NCBI GenBank assembly: GCA_903904605.1
Contig: CAIVDC010000139.1
Span: 1-62,588, forward strand
Source of the DNA: an uncultured Sterolibacterium sp.
GTDB lineage: Bacteria > Pseudomonadota > Gammaproteobacteria > Burkholderiales > Rhodocyclaceae
Direction of reading: 5' to 3'
DNA: 62,588 nucleotides
How positions within the stretch are numbered: the stretch's first letter is position 1; every line of letters begins with the position of its first letter. The notes beneath the pieces are model-generated. The model made no database searches, was not told the DNA's origin, and worked only from the letters and a program-made list of their open reading frames with translations. A program made the translations under genes and the position numbers. Positions 17,641 through 28,974 of the stretch are shown here, piece after piece.

Positions 17641-18921
17641 TCAGCGGGACGGAATCCCTTCGGGCGACCGCGGGGCATCCGCAATGCCACCTCCCCTCGC
17701 TTCGCCGCCCGGAGCTTCGCCGCGCCGCGCGACGTGCGAGGCGAGCAGCGCGATCGCGATGGTGGCGAGCGTCATGCCCGCGGCGACGAAGAACACGAAC
17801 TGCGGCAGCTTCATATCCATGATGGTGCCATAGACCAGCGGCCCGATCACGCCGGCCACGGCAAACCCGGAGGAGACATAGCCGAACGCCTTGCCTATCG
17901 ATCCGGGCGGGGTCACGGTGCGCACCATCAGGTCGCGCGAGGGCATCACCGCGCCCAGCATGAAACCGGTGAAGAACAGGGCGCCGACCGTGACGGCATA
18001 TGGCAGCACCGCCATCCCGACCGCACACAGGAGTGCCGCCGCCACCACATAGCACACGGCCGCCACGGCATCCAGGCGCCGGGTCCTGTCGGCGATCAGC
18101 CCGCCGACCACCACGCCGACGACCGTGCCCCACAGGAAGGTCGCCAGCGCGGTATTGGCCCGGACCAGGTCGATGTGGTAGAGATCGATCAGAGCGGAGT
18201 TGGAAAAGATCTGCAAGCCGTTCGAGCCGAGCGTCGCCACGACATAGAACAGGAACATGATCAGCAGCGGCGGCGAGAGCAGGAAGCGCAGCAAGCCCTT
18301 ATCGGCGGCAGCGCCGGACTTGCGCGCCGCGGCATAGGTCGAGCCCGCGAGCAGCCTACTGTTCGCGAACAGCAGGAGCGCGGTGGCGAAGCCGGCAAGA
18401 CCGACCGCGGCCAGTGCGTGGCGCCAACTGCCATGCGCAAACAGAAAGGTCATCAGCGTCGGCGCGGCGGCGAAGCCGAGAAATCCGGTCAGGGTGTGCG
18501 CGGCGTAGGCGCGGCCGAGCCAAGAGGGCCGGACCTTGGCGGTCAAAATGGTGTAGTCGGCAGGATGGAACACGCTGTCGGCGATGCCGCCGATCAGCGC
18601 GATGCCGATCATCACCGGCACCGACGGCGCGAACGACTGGGAGAACATCGCCGCCGACTCGATCGCCAGGCCGCAAACCAGCAAGACGCGCGCGCCGTAG
18701 CGGTCGGACAGCACGCCCATGGGAAACTGCCAGGCCGCGCCCATCAGCGCGCCGGCCGCGATCACCATGCCCAGCGAAATGTTGCTGACGCCGAATTCGG
18801 CGCGGATGAGCGGCAGCGCCGAGGGGATGGCGAGCATGAAGAAGTGGCTCCAGAAATGGCCGCCCGAGACCAGCGCGACCACGGCCAGCTCGCGCTGCTT
18901 TTGCCGACGCTCGTCGCTCAT
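17641..18921 (-). CDS. MFS transporter (fosmidomycin-resistance-like group)
   Basis: A 426-residue major-facilitator protein with 12 predicted helices. The N-terminal GGHFWSHFFMLAIPSALPLI followed by LIRAEFGVS resembles the Fsr-type subgroup. The loop 2-3 motif A appears as MGVLSDRYGARVLL. The C-terminal 30 residues are Gly/Arg-rich and soluble. It is codirectional with ssb (64-bp gap) but convergent with the Liv operon, so it could belong to either neighbourhood. The substrate is unknown. Confidence 0.85.
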   Translation of the reverse strand: MSDERRQKQRELAVVALVSGGHFWSHFFMLAIPSALPLIRAEFGVSNISLGMVIAAGALMGAAWQFPMGVLSDRYGARVLLVCGLAIESAAMFSQSFAPSVPVMIGIALIGGIADSVFHPADYTILTAKVRPSWLGRAYAAHTLTGFLGFAAAPTLMTFLFAHGSWRHALAAVGLAGFATALLLFANSRLLAGSTYAAARKSGAAADKGLLRFLLSPPLLIMFLFYVVATLGSNGLQIFSNSALIDLYHIDLVRANTALATFLWGTVVGVVVGGLIADRTRRLDAVAAVCYVVAAALLCAVGMAVLPYAVTVGALFFTGFMLGAVMPSRDLMVRTVTPPGSIGKAFGYVSSGFAVAGVIGPLVYGTIMDMKLPQFVFFVAAGMTLATIAIALLASHVARRGEAPGGEARGGGIADAPRSPEGIPSR

Positions 18922-18985
18922 GGGAGTTCCGCTGCGCTAGCGGTGAACGCGACTCGGCCGCATCCCGGCGGAAGGAAACCCATTT

Positions 18986-19456
18986 TCAGAACGGGATGTC
19001 GTCTTCGAAATCGTTGAAGCCGCTGCCGCTGTTGCCCGATGCGCCGCCAGACGGCTGGGCCGCCGGCTTGGCGCCCTGGGCCGGCCGCTCGCGCGGCGGC
19101 TCGTCGGCCTGGCCGCTGCCCTGGCGGCTGCCGAGCATCTGCATGGTGTCGGCGATGATCTCGGTGGTGTATTTCTCCTGGCCTTCCTTGTCGGTCCACT
19201 TGCGCGTCTTCAGCGAGCCCTCGATGTAGACCTGCGAACCTTTCTTCAGGTACTGCCCGGCGATTTCCGCCAGCTTGCGGTAGAAGACGATGCGATGCCA
19301 TTCGGTCGCCTCCTTCTTCTCGCCGCTGGTTTTGTCCTTCCAGGTATCGGTGGTGGCGATGGTGCAGTTGGTCACGGCGTCGCCGCCGGGCATGTAGCGG
19401 GTCTCCGGATCCCGGCCGAGATTGCCCACCAGTATCACCTTATTTACGGATGCCAT
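18986..19456 (-). CDS. ssb: Single-stranded DNA-binding protein
   Basis: A 156-residue SSB. The N-terminal OB fold opens [18 protein letters not shown]. Conserved core features are [20 protein letters not shown] and the [11 protein letters not shown] strand. A Gly/Pro/Gln-rich linker (about 112-148) ends in the acidic tip DDIPF that recruits repair partners. It binds ssDNA during replication, repair and recombination. It lies 19 bp downstream of the YajR-like MFS gene and is probably cotranscribed with it, with uvrA divergent. This is a familiar betaproteobacterial grouping. Confidence 0.97.
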   Translation of the reverse strand: MASVNKVILVGNLGRDPETRYMPGGDAVTNCTIATTDTWKDKTSGEKKEATEWHRIVFYRKLAEIAGQYLKKGSQVYIEGSLKTRKWTDKEGQEKYTTEIIADTMQMLGSRQGSGQADEPPRERPAQGAKPAAQPSGGASGNSGSGFNDFEDDIPF

Positions 19457-19475
19457 TTCAGTTCTCCTTATCGAA

Positions 19476-20852
19476 TCAAGATTGCAGCAATTTGTTCGCG
19501 CCGGCCTCGTCCCACTCGCCCATGCGCACTTTCAAATAGGCCACGCTCTCGCCGGTCATGACCATGGCTTCGGCCACCCCGTCGATCGCCGAGAGGGCCG
19601 CGGAGAGGCGCTTGGCCCGCTTCTCGTCGACCTCGCCCGGGATGTGGATCATCCGGGTTCGGACCTGCGGCGGCGGCGTCATCGACAGGGCCAGGAGCAG
19701 CCAGGCCAGTCCCAGGCCGGAGGCGAAAACGAATACCGCGGAACGGCTCACGTGCTGGGCCAGGAAACCGCCGAATGCACCGCCCAGGAACAGGCCGAGG
19801 AACTGGAAGCTGTTGTACACGCCGATCGCGGTCCCCTTGCTGCCGGCGGGGGCGATCTTCGAGATCAGCGAGGGCAGGGTCGCTTCCAGCAGATTGAAGG
19901 CCAGGAAGAACATGAACAGGGTGATCACCACACCGGTCAGGTTGCCGATGAACACCGCCATGAGCAGAGTCCCAAGCGTCATCAGCGCGACCGCACCGCA
20001 GAATACCGGTTTCATCTTGCCGTACTTCTCGGCGACGATGATGGCCGGGATGACGGCAAAGAAAGAGATGAGCATCACCGGCAGATAGATTTTCCAGTGC
20101 TCGGCGCTCGGCAGGCCGCCCACTTCGACGAGCACCAGGGGAATGACCACGAACAGGCCGCGCATCGCGGCATGCAGCGTGAAGATGCCGAAATTGAGGC
20201 GCTGCAGTTCGGTGTTGCGCAAGATCGAGGAGATCTGGCCCGGAATGGTTTCGGCATCGGCATGGACCCGGCTGACAATGGGCTTGGGGACGACGAAGCG
20301 GACGACCAGCATGGCGGCGATGGCCAGAATGCCGGTCAGGGCGAAGATGCCCGGCACGCCGATCAGGTGGCCCAGGGTGGGCCCCGCCACCATCGAGACG
20401 GCGAAGGTGGCGCCGATGCTCAGGCCGATCACCGCCATGCCCTTGGCGCGGTGCTCTTCGCGGGTCAGGTCGGCGGTGAGCGCGATGATGGCCGATGCGA
20501 CGGCGCCGGTGCCCTGGATCAGCCGGCCGAGGATGATGATGTAGATGTCGTGGCCGCCGGCGGCGACGAAACTGCCCACGGCGAACAGGGTGAAGCCCAT
20601 GTAGATCACCGGCTTCCGGCCGATGCGGTCGGACAGGAGGCCGAAGGGAATCTGCAGGATGGCCTGGGCCAGGCCGTCTATGCCCAAGGCCACGCCGATC
20701 AGGAAAGGGCTGCCGCCGCCCGGCAGGTCGCGGGCATACAAGGCCAGTACCGGCAGAATGGAAAACATGCCGAACATGCGCAGGGCGAAAATGAGGGCGA
20801 GAGAAACCGTCGCCCTCTTTTCCAGGGCCGTCATCTTGTCTGGAGTTTGCAT
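19476..20852 (-). CDS. MFS transporter with C-terminal YAM-like domain (YajR type)
   Basis: A 458-residue protein with 12 membrane helices and motif A as [18 protein letters not shown] soluble C-terminal domain of about 65 residues ([16 protein letters not shown] onward) reads as the ferredoxin-like YAM domain of E. coli YajR. Full-length homologues occur next to ssb and uvrA in many betaproteobacteria. A transport substrate is not established. A second ATG six codons in is an alternative start. Confidence 0.88.
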   Translation of the reverse strand: MQTPDKMTALEKRATVSLALIFALRMFGMFSILPVLALYARDLPGGGSPFLIGVALGIDGLAQAILQIPFGLLSDRIGRKPVIYMGFTLFAVGSFVAAGGHDIYIIILGRLIQGTGAVASAIIALTADLTREEHRAKGMAVIGLSIGATFAVSMVAGPTLGHLIGVPGIFALTGILAIAAMLVVRFVVPKPIVSRVHADAETIPGQISSILRNTELQRLNFGIFTLHAAMRGLFVVIPLVLVEVGGLPSAEHWKIYLPVMLISFFAVIPAIIVAEKYGKMKPVFCGAVALMTLGTLLMAVFIGNLTGVVITLFMFFLAFNLLEATLPSLISKIAPAGSKGTAIGVYNSFQFLGLFLGGAFGGFLAQHVSRSAVFVFASGLGLAWLLLALSMTPPPQVRTRMIHIPGEVDEKRAKRLSAALSAIDGVAEAMVMTGESVAYLKVRMGEWDEAGANKLLQS

Positions 20853-20919
20853 GAAGTGAGTCGGAAGACCAAAAACAGGTATATTACTTGGTTAGCCCGA
20901 ACCCTTGCCAGAAAAAACC

Positions 20920-23793
20920 ATGGACACCATCAGGATCCGCGGCGCACGCACGCACAACCTCAAGAACATCAGCCTCGACCTGCCGCGCAACCGGCTGACG
21001 GTGATTACCGGGCTGTCGGGCTCGGGCAAGTCGTCCCTGGCCTTCGATACCCTCTACGCCGAAGGACAGCGCCGCTACGTCGAATCGCTCTCGGCCTATG
21101 CGCGGCAGTTCCTCCAGCTCATGGAGAAACCCGATGTGGACCTGATCGAAGGCCTCTCGCCGGCGATCGCCATCGAACAGAAAGCCACCAGCCACAACCC
21201 GCGCTCGACGGTCGGCACGGTCACCGAGATCCACGATTACCTGCGCCTGCTCTATGCCCGCGCCGGCACGCCGCACTGCCCGGAACACGACTTGCCGCTC
21301 GAGGCGCAGAGCGTCTCGCAGATGGTCGATCACGTGCTGGCGCTGCCGGAGGACACGCGGCTGATGATACTGGCGCCGGTGGTCGCCAACCGCAAGGGCG
21401 AGCAGCAGGACCTGTTCGCCGAGCTCCGCGCCCAGGGCTTCGTGCGGCTCAGGGTGGATGGCAAGGTGCATGAAATCGACGCCCTGCCCCAGCTCGCCAA
21501 GAACAGCAAGCATACGATCGATGTCGTGGTGGACCGTCTGAAGGTCCGGCCCGACGCCCGCCAGCGCCTGGCGGAATCCTTCGAGACGGCGCTGACCCAC
21601 GCCGAGGGACGCGCCGTCGCGCTGGAAATGGACTCGGGAAAAGAGTACCTGTTCTCGGCCAAGTTCGCCTGCCCCGCGTGCTCCTACGCACTGCAGGAGC
21701 TGGAGCCGCGCCTGTTCTCCTTCAACAACCCGATGGGCGCCTGCCCGAAATGCGACGGCCTGGGCAGCATCCAGTTCTTCGACCCGGCCCGGGTCGTCGC
21801 CTACCCCCACCTGTCGCTGGCCGCAGGCTGCATCCGCGGCTGGGACAAACGCAACCAGTTCTATTTCCAGATGCTCGAGAGTCTGGCCAAGCATTACGCT
21901 TTTAACACCGGCGTGGCCTTCGAGGAACTGGCCGAGGATGTCCGCCAGATCGTGCTCTACGGGTCCGGGCGGGAAAAGATTCCCTTCCGTTATCTGTCGG
22001 AAGCCGGCCGCGCGACCATCCGCGAGCACGTGTTCGAGGGCATCATCCCCAGCCTGGAGCGGCGCTACAAGGAAACCGACTCGCTGACGGTTCGCGACGA
22101 ACTGTCGAAATATCTGAACCAGAAGGTCTGCCCGGCGTGCGAGGGCACCCGCTTGCGCGTCGAAGCGCGCCACGTTTTCATCGGCGGACGGGCTCTGCCG
22201 CTGGTGAGCGGACTGGCGCTCGGCGACTGCCGGCAGTTCTTCCTGGATACCGCGCTGACCGGGCAGAAGGCGCAGGTGGCGGAAAAGATCATCAACGAGA
22301 TCGTCAGTCGCCTCTCCTTCCTGATCAACGTCGGCCTCGACTACCTCTCGCTCGACCGCTCGGCGGAGAGCCTCTCCGGCGGGGAATCGCAGCGCATCCG
22401 TCTGGCCAGCCAGATCGGCTCCGGCCTGACCGGCGTCATGTACGTGCTCGACGAACCTTCGATCGGCCTGCACCAGCGCGACAATTCGCGTCTGCTGGAG
22501 ACGCTCGCCAATCTGCGCGACCTGGGCAACACGGTGATCGTGGTCGAGCATGACCAGGAAGCGATAGAGGCGGCGGACTACGTGGTGGACATGGGTCCCG
22601 GCGCCGGCGAGCACGGCGGCCATGTGGTCGCCGAGGGCACCCCGGCGGAGGTCGCCGCCGACCCGGCATCGCTGACCGGCGCCTACCTGTCCGGGCGCAG
22701 GAAGATAGCCGTGCCCCTGCAGCGGACGCCGCCCGATCCGGAGCGCATGCTGAAGATCACCGGCGCCTGCGGCAACAATCTCAAGGATGTCGCGCTGGAC
22801 TTGCCGGTGGCGCTGTTCACCTGCATCACCGGCGTTTCCGGCTCGGGCAAGAGCACGCTGATCAACGACACCCTCTACGCCCTGGCAGCCCGCCATCTCT
22901 ATGGCAGCTCGCTGGAGCCTGCGCCCTACGCCGAGGTCTCCGGCCTGGAATTCTTCGACAAGGTCATCAGCGTCGACCAGAGTCCGATCGGCCGCACGCC
23001 GCGTTCCAACCCGGCGACCTATACCGGCCTCTTGACGCCGATCCGGGAACTGTTCGCCGGCGTGGCGCAGGCGCGCGAACGCGGCTACGGCCCGGGGCGC
23101 TTCTCCTTCAACGTCAAGGGCGGGCGCTGCGAAGCCTGCCAGGGCGACGGCATGATCAAGGTGGAAATGCATTTCCTGCCCGACATCTTCGTCCCCTGCG
23201 ACATCTGCCACGGCAAGCGCTACAACCGCGAGACCCTGGAGATCCGCTACAAGGGCAGGAGCATCCACGAGATCCTCGGCATGACCGTGGAGATCGCGCG
23301 CGAATTCTTCGAACCGGTGCCGGTGGTGGCGAGAAAACTTCAGACTCTGGTCGATGTCGGTCTGTCCTACATCACGCTCGGACAAAGCGCCACCACGCTC
23401 TCCGGCGGCGAAGCCCAGCGCGTCAAGCTGGCACTGGAACTCTCGAAGCGCGACACCGGACGCACCCTCTACATTCTCGACGAACCGACCACGGGCCTGC
23501 ACTTCGCCGACATCGAGATGCTGCTCACGGTGCTGCACCGCCTGCGCGACCACGGCAACACTATCGTCGTCATCGAGCACAATCTCGACGTCATCAAGAC
23601 CGCCGACTGGCTCATCGACCTGGGCCCCGCAGGCGGCGACGGCGGCGGCCGGATCATCGCCAGCGGCACGCCAGAGGCGGTCGCCGGCGTTGCGGAGAGC
23701 CACACCGGGGCTTACCTGGGCAAGCTTCTGGGCGGCCCGGCGGCCGCGCCTGTGACAAGCTCGGCGGCCAGGAAGAGCCGGCAGCGGAAGTAG
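20920..23793 (+). CDS. uvrA: Excinuclease ABC subunit A
   Basis: A 957-residue damage-recognition ATPase of nucleotide excision repair. The ATG start gives the classical [17 protein letters not shown]; a TTG five codons upstream is in frame but unlikely. It has a first Walker [13 protein letters not shown], zinc modules with CPACSY and CPKCDG, a first signature [18 protein letters not shown], a second Walker [13 protein letters not shown], the C-terminal zinc finger CEAC and CDIC, and a second signature [15 protein letters not shown]. The gene stands alone, divergent from the MFS-ssb pair. I see no clear LexA box in the 67-bp gap. Confidence 0.98.
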   Translation: MDTIRIRGARTHNLKNISLDLPRNRLTVITGLSGSGKSSLAFDTLYAEGQRRYVESLSAYARQFLQLMEKPDVDLIEGLSPAIAIEQKATSHNPRSTVGTVTEIHDYLRLLYARAGTPHCPEHDLPLEAQSVSQMVDHVLALPEDTRLMILAPVVANRKGEQQDLFAELRAQGFVRLRVDGKVHEIDALPQLAKNSKHTIDVVVDRLKVRPDARQRLAESFETALTHAEGRAVALEMDSGKEYLFSAKFACPACSYALQELEPRLFSFNNPMGACPKCDGLGSIQFFDPARVVAYPHLSLAAGCIRGWDKRNQFYFQMLESLAKHYAFNTGVAFEELAEDVRQIVLYGSGREKIPFRYLSEAGRATIREHVFEGIIPSLERRYKETDSLTVRDELSKYLNQKVCPACEGTRLRVEARHVFIGGRALPLVSGLALGDCRQFFLDTALTGQKAQVAEKIINEIVSRLSFLINVGLDYLSLDRSAESLSGGESQRIRLASQIGSGLTGVMYVLDEPSIGLHQRDNSRLLETLANLRDLGNTVIVVEHDQEAIEAADYVVDMGPGAGEHGGHVVAEGTPAEVAADPASLTGAYLSGRRKIAVPLQRTPPDPERMLKITGACGNNLKDVALDLPVALFTCITGVSGSGKSTLINDTLYALAARHLYGSSLEPAPYAEVSGLEFFDKVISVDQSPIGRTPRSNPATYTGLLTPIRELFAGVAQARERGYGPGRFSFNVKGGRCEACQGDGMIKVEMHFLPDIFVPCDICHGKRYNRETLEIRYKGRSIHEILGMTVEIAREFFEPVPVVARKLQTLVDVGLSYITLGQSATTLSGGEAQRVKLALELSKRDTGRTLYILDEPTTGLHFADIEMLLTVLHRLRDHGNTIVVIEHNLDVIKTADWLIDLGPAGGDGGGRIIASGTPEAVAGVAESHTGAYLGKLLGGPAAAPVTSSAARKSRQRK

Positions 23794-23802
23794 TGGCAGG
23801 CG

Positions 23803-23828
23803 AAAAAAAACCCCGGCGAGCCGGGGTT
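23803..23828 (-). terminator. Rho-independent terminator of the cold-shock gene
   Basis: On the minus strand AACCCCGG-CTCG-CCGGGGTT forms an 8-bp stem with a 4-nt loop, followed by a run of T residues. It lies 18 bp past the csp stop codon and just after the uvrA stop, so it may also slow uvrA transcripts from the other side. Confidence 0.85.
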
Positions 23829-23846
23829 CTTCAATCCGCCGTCTTC

Positions 23847-24050
23847 TCAGACGATCTGGATGTTCGATGCTTGCAGTCCCTTGGGGCCTGTCGTCACATC
23901 GTACGAGACCTTCTGGTTTTCCTGCAGGCTCTTGAAGCCGCTCGAGTTGATGGCGGAGAAATGGGCGAAAAGATCGCCGCTGCCATCTTCGGGAGTAATG
24001 AAGCCGAAGCCCTTTGCATCATTGAACCACTTTACTGTACCAATTGCCAT
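23847..24050 (-). CDS. cspA: Cold-shock protein (CspA family)
   Basis: A 67-residue single cold-shock domain that binds single-stranded RNA/DNA as an RNA chaperone. It starts [18 protein letters not shown] (RNP1 = KGFGFI); RNP2 reads DLFAHFS. Length and ending ([10 protein letters not shown]) are canonical. The gene has its own promoter about 120 bp upstream, a long leader, and an intrinsic terminator, so it is monocistronic. AGGAAA lies 7 bases before the ATG. The paralogue designation (A, C, D, E) cannot be set from sequence. Confidence 0.96.
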   Translation of the reverse strand: MAIGTVKWFNDAKGFGFITPEDGSGDLFAHFSAINSSGFKSLQENQKVSYDVTTGPKGLQASNIQIV

Positions 24051-24176
24051 GATCGTTTCCTATTACTAGATTAGTGTGCGGACCAATTTGTGAAACCAGC
24101 CCGGCCGCTCGAGTGTCAAGAACGAAATAGCAGTGGTGTACCGCAATATTAAGAACCTGAAACTTACCGACGGCGC

Positions 24177-24205
24177 ATTAGACCGGATATCGGCGCATAT
24201 AGCAA
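24177..24205 (-). promoter_or_regulatory. Candidate promoter of the cold-shock gene
   Basis: Minus strand TTGCTA (-35, 4/6), exact 17-bp spacer, TCTAAT (-10, 5/6). The start point would be near 24170, giving a 5' leader of about 120 nt. That fits the long regulatory leaders of cspA-type genes. Confidence 0.6.
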
Positions 24206-24234
24206 GGCTTATTTTATGATCTTGTTATATTGAT

Positions 24235-25647
<1,413 letters not shown>

Positions 25648-25913
25648 TATCTTCTTTCGTATCAGTCGGCGCGCGCAGGGCGTTCCAGCGGAACCTGCGC
25701 GACGCAAAGTGCAACGCCAACCAACGAAATAGCTAAGAGAGATCCAAGAGATTTCGGCACAAAAGCTTTGTGCCGGTGCGGTGTGCGAAGACACCAGGAG
25801 GCAGGGGGCTTTATCGTTACTGCTGTCGGTTCGCGATGCTCGCGGTACTTACCTGTGGCCGCATGTTGCGACGCACAAACGGAATTGTACAGGTTTCAAG
25901 CTTGTCCATGCAA
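25648..25913 (-). promoter_or_regulatory. rhlE promoter and long 5' leader
   Basis: This non-coding stretch contains a minus-strand promoter TTGCAT-18 bp-TACAAT (25908-25913 and 25884-25889). Predicted start is near 25877, leaving a leader of about 230 nt. The leader holds a perfect hairpin GGCACAAA-agc-TTTGTGCC (25757-25775) and GC-rich inverted segments close to the start codon. No T-run follows the hairpin, so it does not look like a terminator. The stretch between 25914 and the next stop at 25973 shows nothing recognisable. Confidence 0.45.
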
Positions 25914-25972
25914 CTATTTCGGCTAGCCGCCCGGCAACCCGGCTGCCGCTGCCATGAGAAGCGCCGCAGCGT

Positions 25973-27427
25973 TCATTGGGCGTCCTCGACGGCGCCGCCC
26001 AGCGCCAGGAAGAGTTGCGCCGTGTCCATATAGCGCTGGGCGCGTACCCGGACATAGGCGAGGCTCGCCTGACTTAAACGGCGCTCGGCGTCGTGCACTT
26101 CCAGCACGCCGATGTTGCCTTCACGGTAGCTTGCACGCATCAGGTCGAGGTTGTCGCCGGCTGCCTGCCGGGACTTGCCCACCGCTTCCAGCGCCTCGGC
26201 ATCGTGGTCCAGCGCTTGCAGGGAATCGGCAACCTGGCCGAAAGCGGCCAGTACCGTCTGCTGGTACTTTGCCGTGCTCGCCTGCATGGCGTCCACCGCG
26301 GCCCTGCGTTCCGCGCGCAGCGTCCCGCCGTCGAAGATCGGCGCCACCAGTCCCGCGGTGAGACCCCAGGCATTCATGCTGCGCTCGAACAGCTGGCTGG
26401 TCGCGGTGGACTGCTGGGCGAAAGAGGCGCCGATGTCGATATGCGGATAGAGATTGGCCGTGGCGACGCCTACGGCCGCCGTCGCGGCGTGCAGTTCAGC
26501 CTCGGCCGCCAGGATGTCGGGACGCCGGTGCGCGAGTGAGGAGGGAAGGCTCACCGGCAGCTGGCGGGGCAGGGTCAGCTGCGCCAGATCGAACTCGGGC
26601 AGCGCGCCGTCGGCAGGCGTCTGGCCGAGGACGAGGGCCAAGGCGTGCCGGGCGAGACTCAACGCCTGGTTCAGGGACGGCAGCTGCGCCGAGTCATCGG
26701 CGAGCCGGCTGCCGGTGCTGACGATGTCGAGACGCGAGACGGAACCGGCAGCGAAGGCTTCCTGCACCAGCTTCAGGTCTTCCTCGTCCAGGACCAGGAC
26801 AGTCCGGACGGCTGCGATCTGCGCGCGCAGCGAGGCGATCCTGAGCGACTCCATGACCGCGTTGCCGGTGACGGCAAGATAGGCCGCATCGAGCTGCTGC
26901 CGCTGGTAATCCGCCCGGGCGTTTTCCTGCTCGACCGAGCGGGCGCCCCCGCCGGTGTAATCGAGGGAATAGCTGATCGTCGGTCCGACGGCGAAATAGG
27001 TGAAAGGCGGCGGCTTGGGCGAGTTGCCGAGGAACTCGTCGCCGTATTTCTCCCGGCCCGCGCCGGCCGTCATGCCGAGCTGGGGCTTGAGCGTCCCGGC
27101 CCGGGCCGCGGCGAGTTCCCGTGCTTCGGCGAGCCTGTAGCCGGCTGCGGCCAGGGTGCGGTTCCGGGCCAGGGCGCGCTTGACCACGCCGGTCAAAGCC
27201 TCGGACCGGAACAGCTGCCACCACGCCTGGTCGAGCGCATCGCCCAGGAGGATCTGCTGCGCTGCTTCCCGGCCCGCACCCTTCCCCTCCAGCTTCAAGG
27301 GCCGCGCCGTGTAGCGGGCCGCCGGCGGCGGTTCGGGGCGCTGGAAATCCGGGCCTGCCGCACATCCGGCGAGCAGCGTCGCCGCCAGAAAGAGCGCGGC
27401 GATGTTGGCCGATCCCTTTCGTTTCAT
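25973..27427 (-). CDS. Outer-membrane efflux lipoprotein (OprM/NodT family)
   Basis: A 484-residue TolC-like channel of the OMF family. Lipoprotein signal MKRKGSANIAALFLAATLLAGC has Cys22 as the lipidation site. The paired OEP repeats (about 70-270 and 285-475) include GPTISYSLDYTGG, HRRPDILAAEAELHAATAAVG, NLYPHIDIGASF and the terminal RYMDTAQLFLALGG. It is the last gene of the marR-emrA-emrB-OMF operon, joined to the MFS gene by an ATGA overlap, and should complete a tripartite pump spanning both membranes. Confidence 0.94.
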   Translation of the reverse strand: MKRKGSANIAALFLAATLLAGCAAGPDFQRPEPPPAARYTARPLKLEGKGAGREAAQQILLGDALDQAWWQLFRSEALTGVVKRALARNRTLAAAGYRLAEARELAAARAGTLKPQLGMTAGAGREKYGDEFLGNSPKPPPFTYFAVGPTISYSLDYTGGGARSVEQENARADYQRQQLDAAYLAVTGNAVMESLRIASLRAQIAAVRTVLVLDEEDLKLVQEAFAAGSVSRLDIVSTGSRLADDSAQLPSLNQALSLARHALALVLGQTPADGALPEFDLAQLTLPRQLPVSLPSSLAHRRPDILAAEAELHAATAAVGVATANLYPHIDIGASFAQQSTATSQLFERSMNAWGLTAGLVAPIFDGGTLRAERRAAVDAMQASTAKYQQTVLAAFGQVADSLQALDHDAEALEAVGKSRQAAGDNLDLMRASYREGNIGVLEVHDAERRLSQASLAYVRVRAQRYMDTAQLFLALGGAVEDAQ

Positions 27428-28974
27428 TCGATCACCACGGGCTCTGCCCCCTTGTTTGGCGACCTGCTCGGCAGACCGGTCTTGAGCAGCGCGATCAGGG
27501 GAATGGCGCAAAGCGTGAGCACCATCATCAATTTGAAGTCGTTGTTGCAGGCGATCATCGCCGCCTGAGCGCTGACCAGCTCGTTCAGCCGCGCCAGGCC
27601 GCTCGCGGCCGTCGCTGCCGCATGCGGCAGTGAGGTGAGCCTTGCGCCATACGGGGTGAGCTGTTCGGCCAGTCGGGCATGCATGATCTGGGTATTTCTG
27701 GTCAGCAGCGTTTCCACTACCGAGATGCCGACGCTGCTGCCGACATTGCGGATGAGGCTGAACATCGCCGTTCCTTCGTTGCGATATTTCGGCGACAGCG
27801 TGGCGAAAGTGACTGCCGCGAGGGGCACATAGACGAAGCCGGTGCCGAGACCCTGGATCAGGCCCGACCAGACGACGAGCGAGCTGTTCATCTGCAGGTA
27901 GAAGTGGGTCATCTGCCAGAGCGAATAGGCGGTGAGAACAAAGCCGGCCGCGATGATCAGGCGGGTGTCGATCCGGCCCATGATCCGGCTGACGATGACC
28001 ATGGCCACCAGCGTCCCCACCCCGCGCGGCGCTGTCAGCAGGCCGGTCAGCACGACGGGAAAGTTCAGCAGGTCCTGCAGCAGGGGCGGCAGCAAGGCCA
28101 GGGTCGCGAACAGGACGACGCCGACGATGAAGATGAACACGCTGCCGGTGAGGAAATTGCGATCCTTGAACAACACCGGGCTGACAAAAGGCGTCTTGCT
28201 CGTGGTCAGCATATGCACGATGAAGAGATACAGCGCGAGCGCCGCCACGGTGGCCTCGACCCAGATTTCGGTCGAGTTGAACCAGTCCTTGAGCTGGCCG
28301 CGGTCGAGCATCAGTTGGAAGGCTCCGATGGCCAAGCTGAGCGTGGCGAAGCCGAAGAAATCGAAAGCCGACTTGCGCAGCCGCGTCTCCGGCATGAACG
28401 AGAGGACGCCGAGAAAGGAGAGCACGCCGAAGGGCACGTTGATGTAGAACACCCAGCGCCAGTTGTAGTTCTCGGTGAGCCAGCCGCCGAGCGCCGGGCC
28501 CAGGATCGGGCCGATGATCACGCCCATCACCCACAGGGCCATCGCACGGGCATGCTTTTCAGGCGGATTGATGTCGAGCAGCACGGCTTGGGACATCGGG
28601 ATCAGCGCCGCGCCGCACAGCCCCTGCAACAGGCGGGCGATGATGATTTCCGGCAGGGATTGCGCCTGTCCGCACAGGGCCGAGGCGATGGTGAAGCCGA
28701 CGATGGAGGTCAGGAACACGCGGCGCCGGCCGATCTGCCCGGCCAGCCAGCCGCTCAAGGGGGTCATGATGGCGGCGGCGATGATGTAGGAAGTCAGAAC
28801 CCAGGTCATCTGGTCCTGCGTCGTCGACAACGAGCCCTGGATGCGCGGCAGCGCCACGTTGGCAATGGTATTGTCGAGCGCCTGCATGATCGACGCCAGC
28901 ATCACCGACAAGGTGATGAAGACGCGATGCGGCGCGCCTGGGGGCTCTCCGGCGATGGCCACGGCGTCGCTCAA
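27424..28974 (-). CDS. emrB: DHA2-family MFS multidrug transporter (EmrB type)
   Basis: A 516-residue 14-helix drug:H+ antiporter. Family signatures are LASIMQALDNTIANVALP in helix 1, GWLAGQIGRRRVFL (motif A), GLCGAALIPMSQAVLLD, and motif C as GVIIGPILGPALGGWL in helix 5. It overlaps both neighbours by ATGA, so membrane-fusion protein, pump and channel are made together. The substrate range is not predictable; hydrophobic toxicants and uncouplers are usual for the family. Confidence 0.93.
   Translation of the reverse strand: MSDAVAIAGEPPGAPHRVFITLSVMLASIMQALDNTIANVALPRIQGSLSTTQDQMTWVLTSYIIAAAIMTPLSGWLAGQIGRRRVFLTSIVGFTIASALCGQAQSLPEIIIARLLQGLCGAALIPMSQAVLLDINPPEKHARAMALWVMGVIIGPILGPALGGWLTENYNWRWVFYINVPFGVLSFLGVLSFMPETRLRKSAFDFFGFATLSLAIGAFQLMLDRGQLKDWFNSTEIWVEATVAALALYLFIVHMLTTSKTPFVSPVLFKDRNFLTGSVFIFIVGVVLFATLALLPPLLQDLLNFPVVLTGLLTAPRGVGTLVAMVIVSRIMGRIDTRLIIAAGFVLTAYSLWQMTHFYLQMNSSLVVWSGLIQGLGTGFVYVPLAAVTFATLSPKYRNEGTAMFSLIRNVGSSVGISVVETLLTRNTQIMHARLAEQLTPYGARLTSLPHAAATAASGLARLNELVSAQAAMIACNNDFKLMMVLTLCAIPLIALLKTGLPSRSPNKGAEPVVIE

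Noticed and set aside
20853-20919. LexA/SOS box upstream of uvrA
   Set aside because: No CTGT-N8-ACAG-like element is present in the short gap; only an isolated ACAG.
20884-23703. 939-codon open frame antisense to uvrA
   Set aside because: UvrA motifs on the other strand are complete; long antisense frames are expected in GC-rich DNA with codon bias, and this one shows no recognisable domain.
24206-24234. Terminator for rhlE in the AT-rich stretch before the cold-shock promoter
   Set aside because: No stable stem precedes the T-rich bases on the minus strand.
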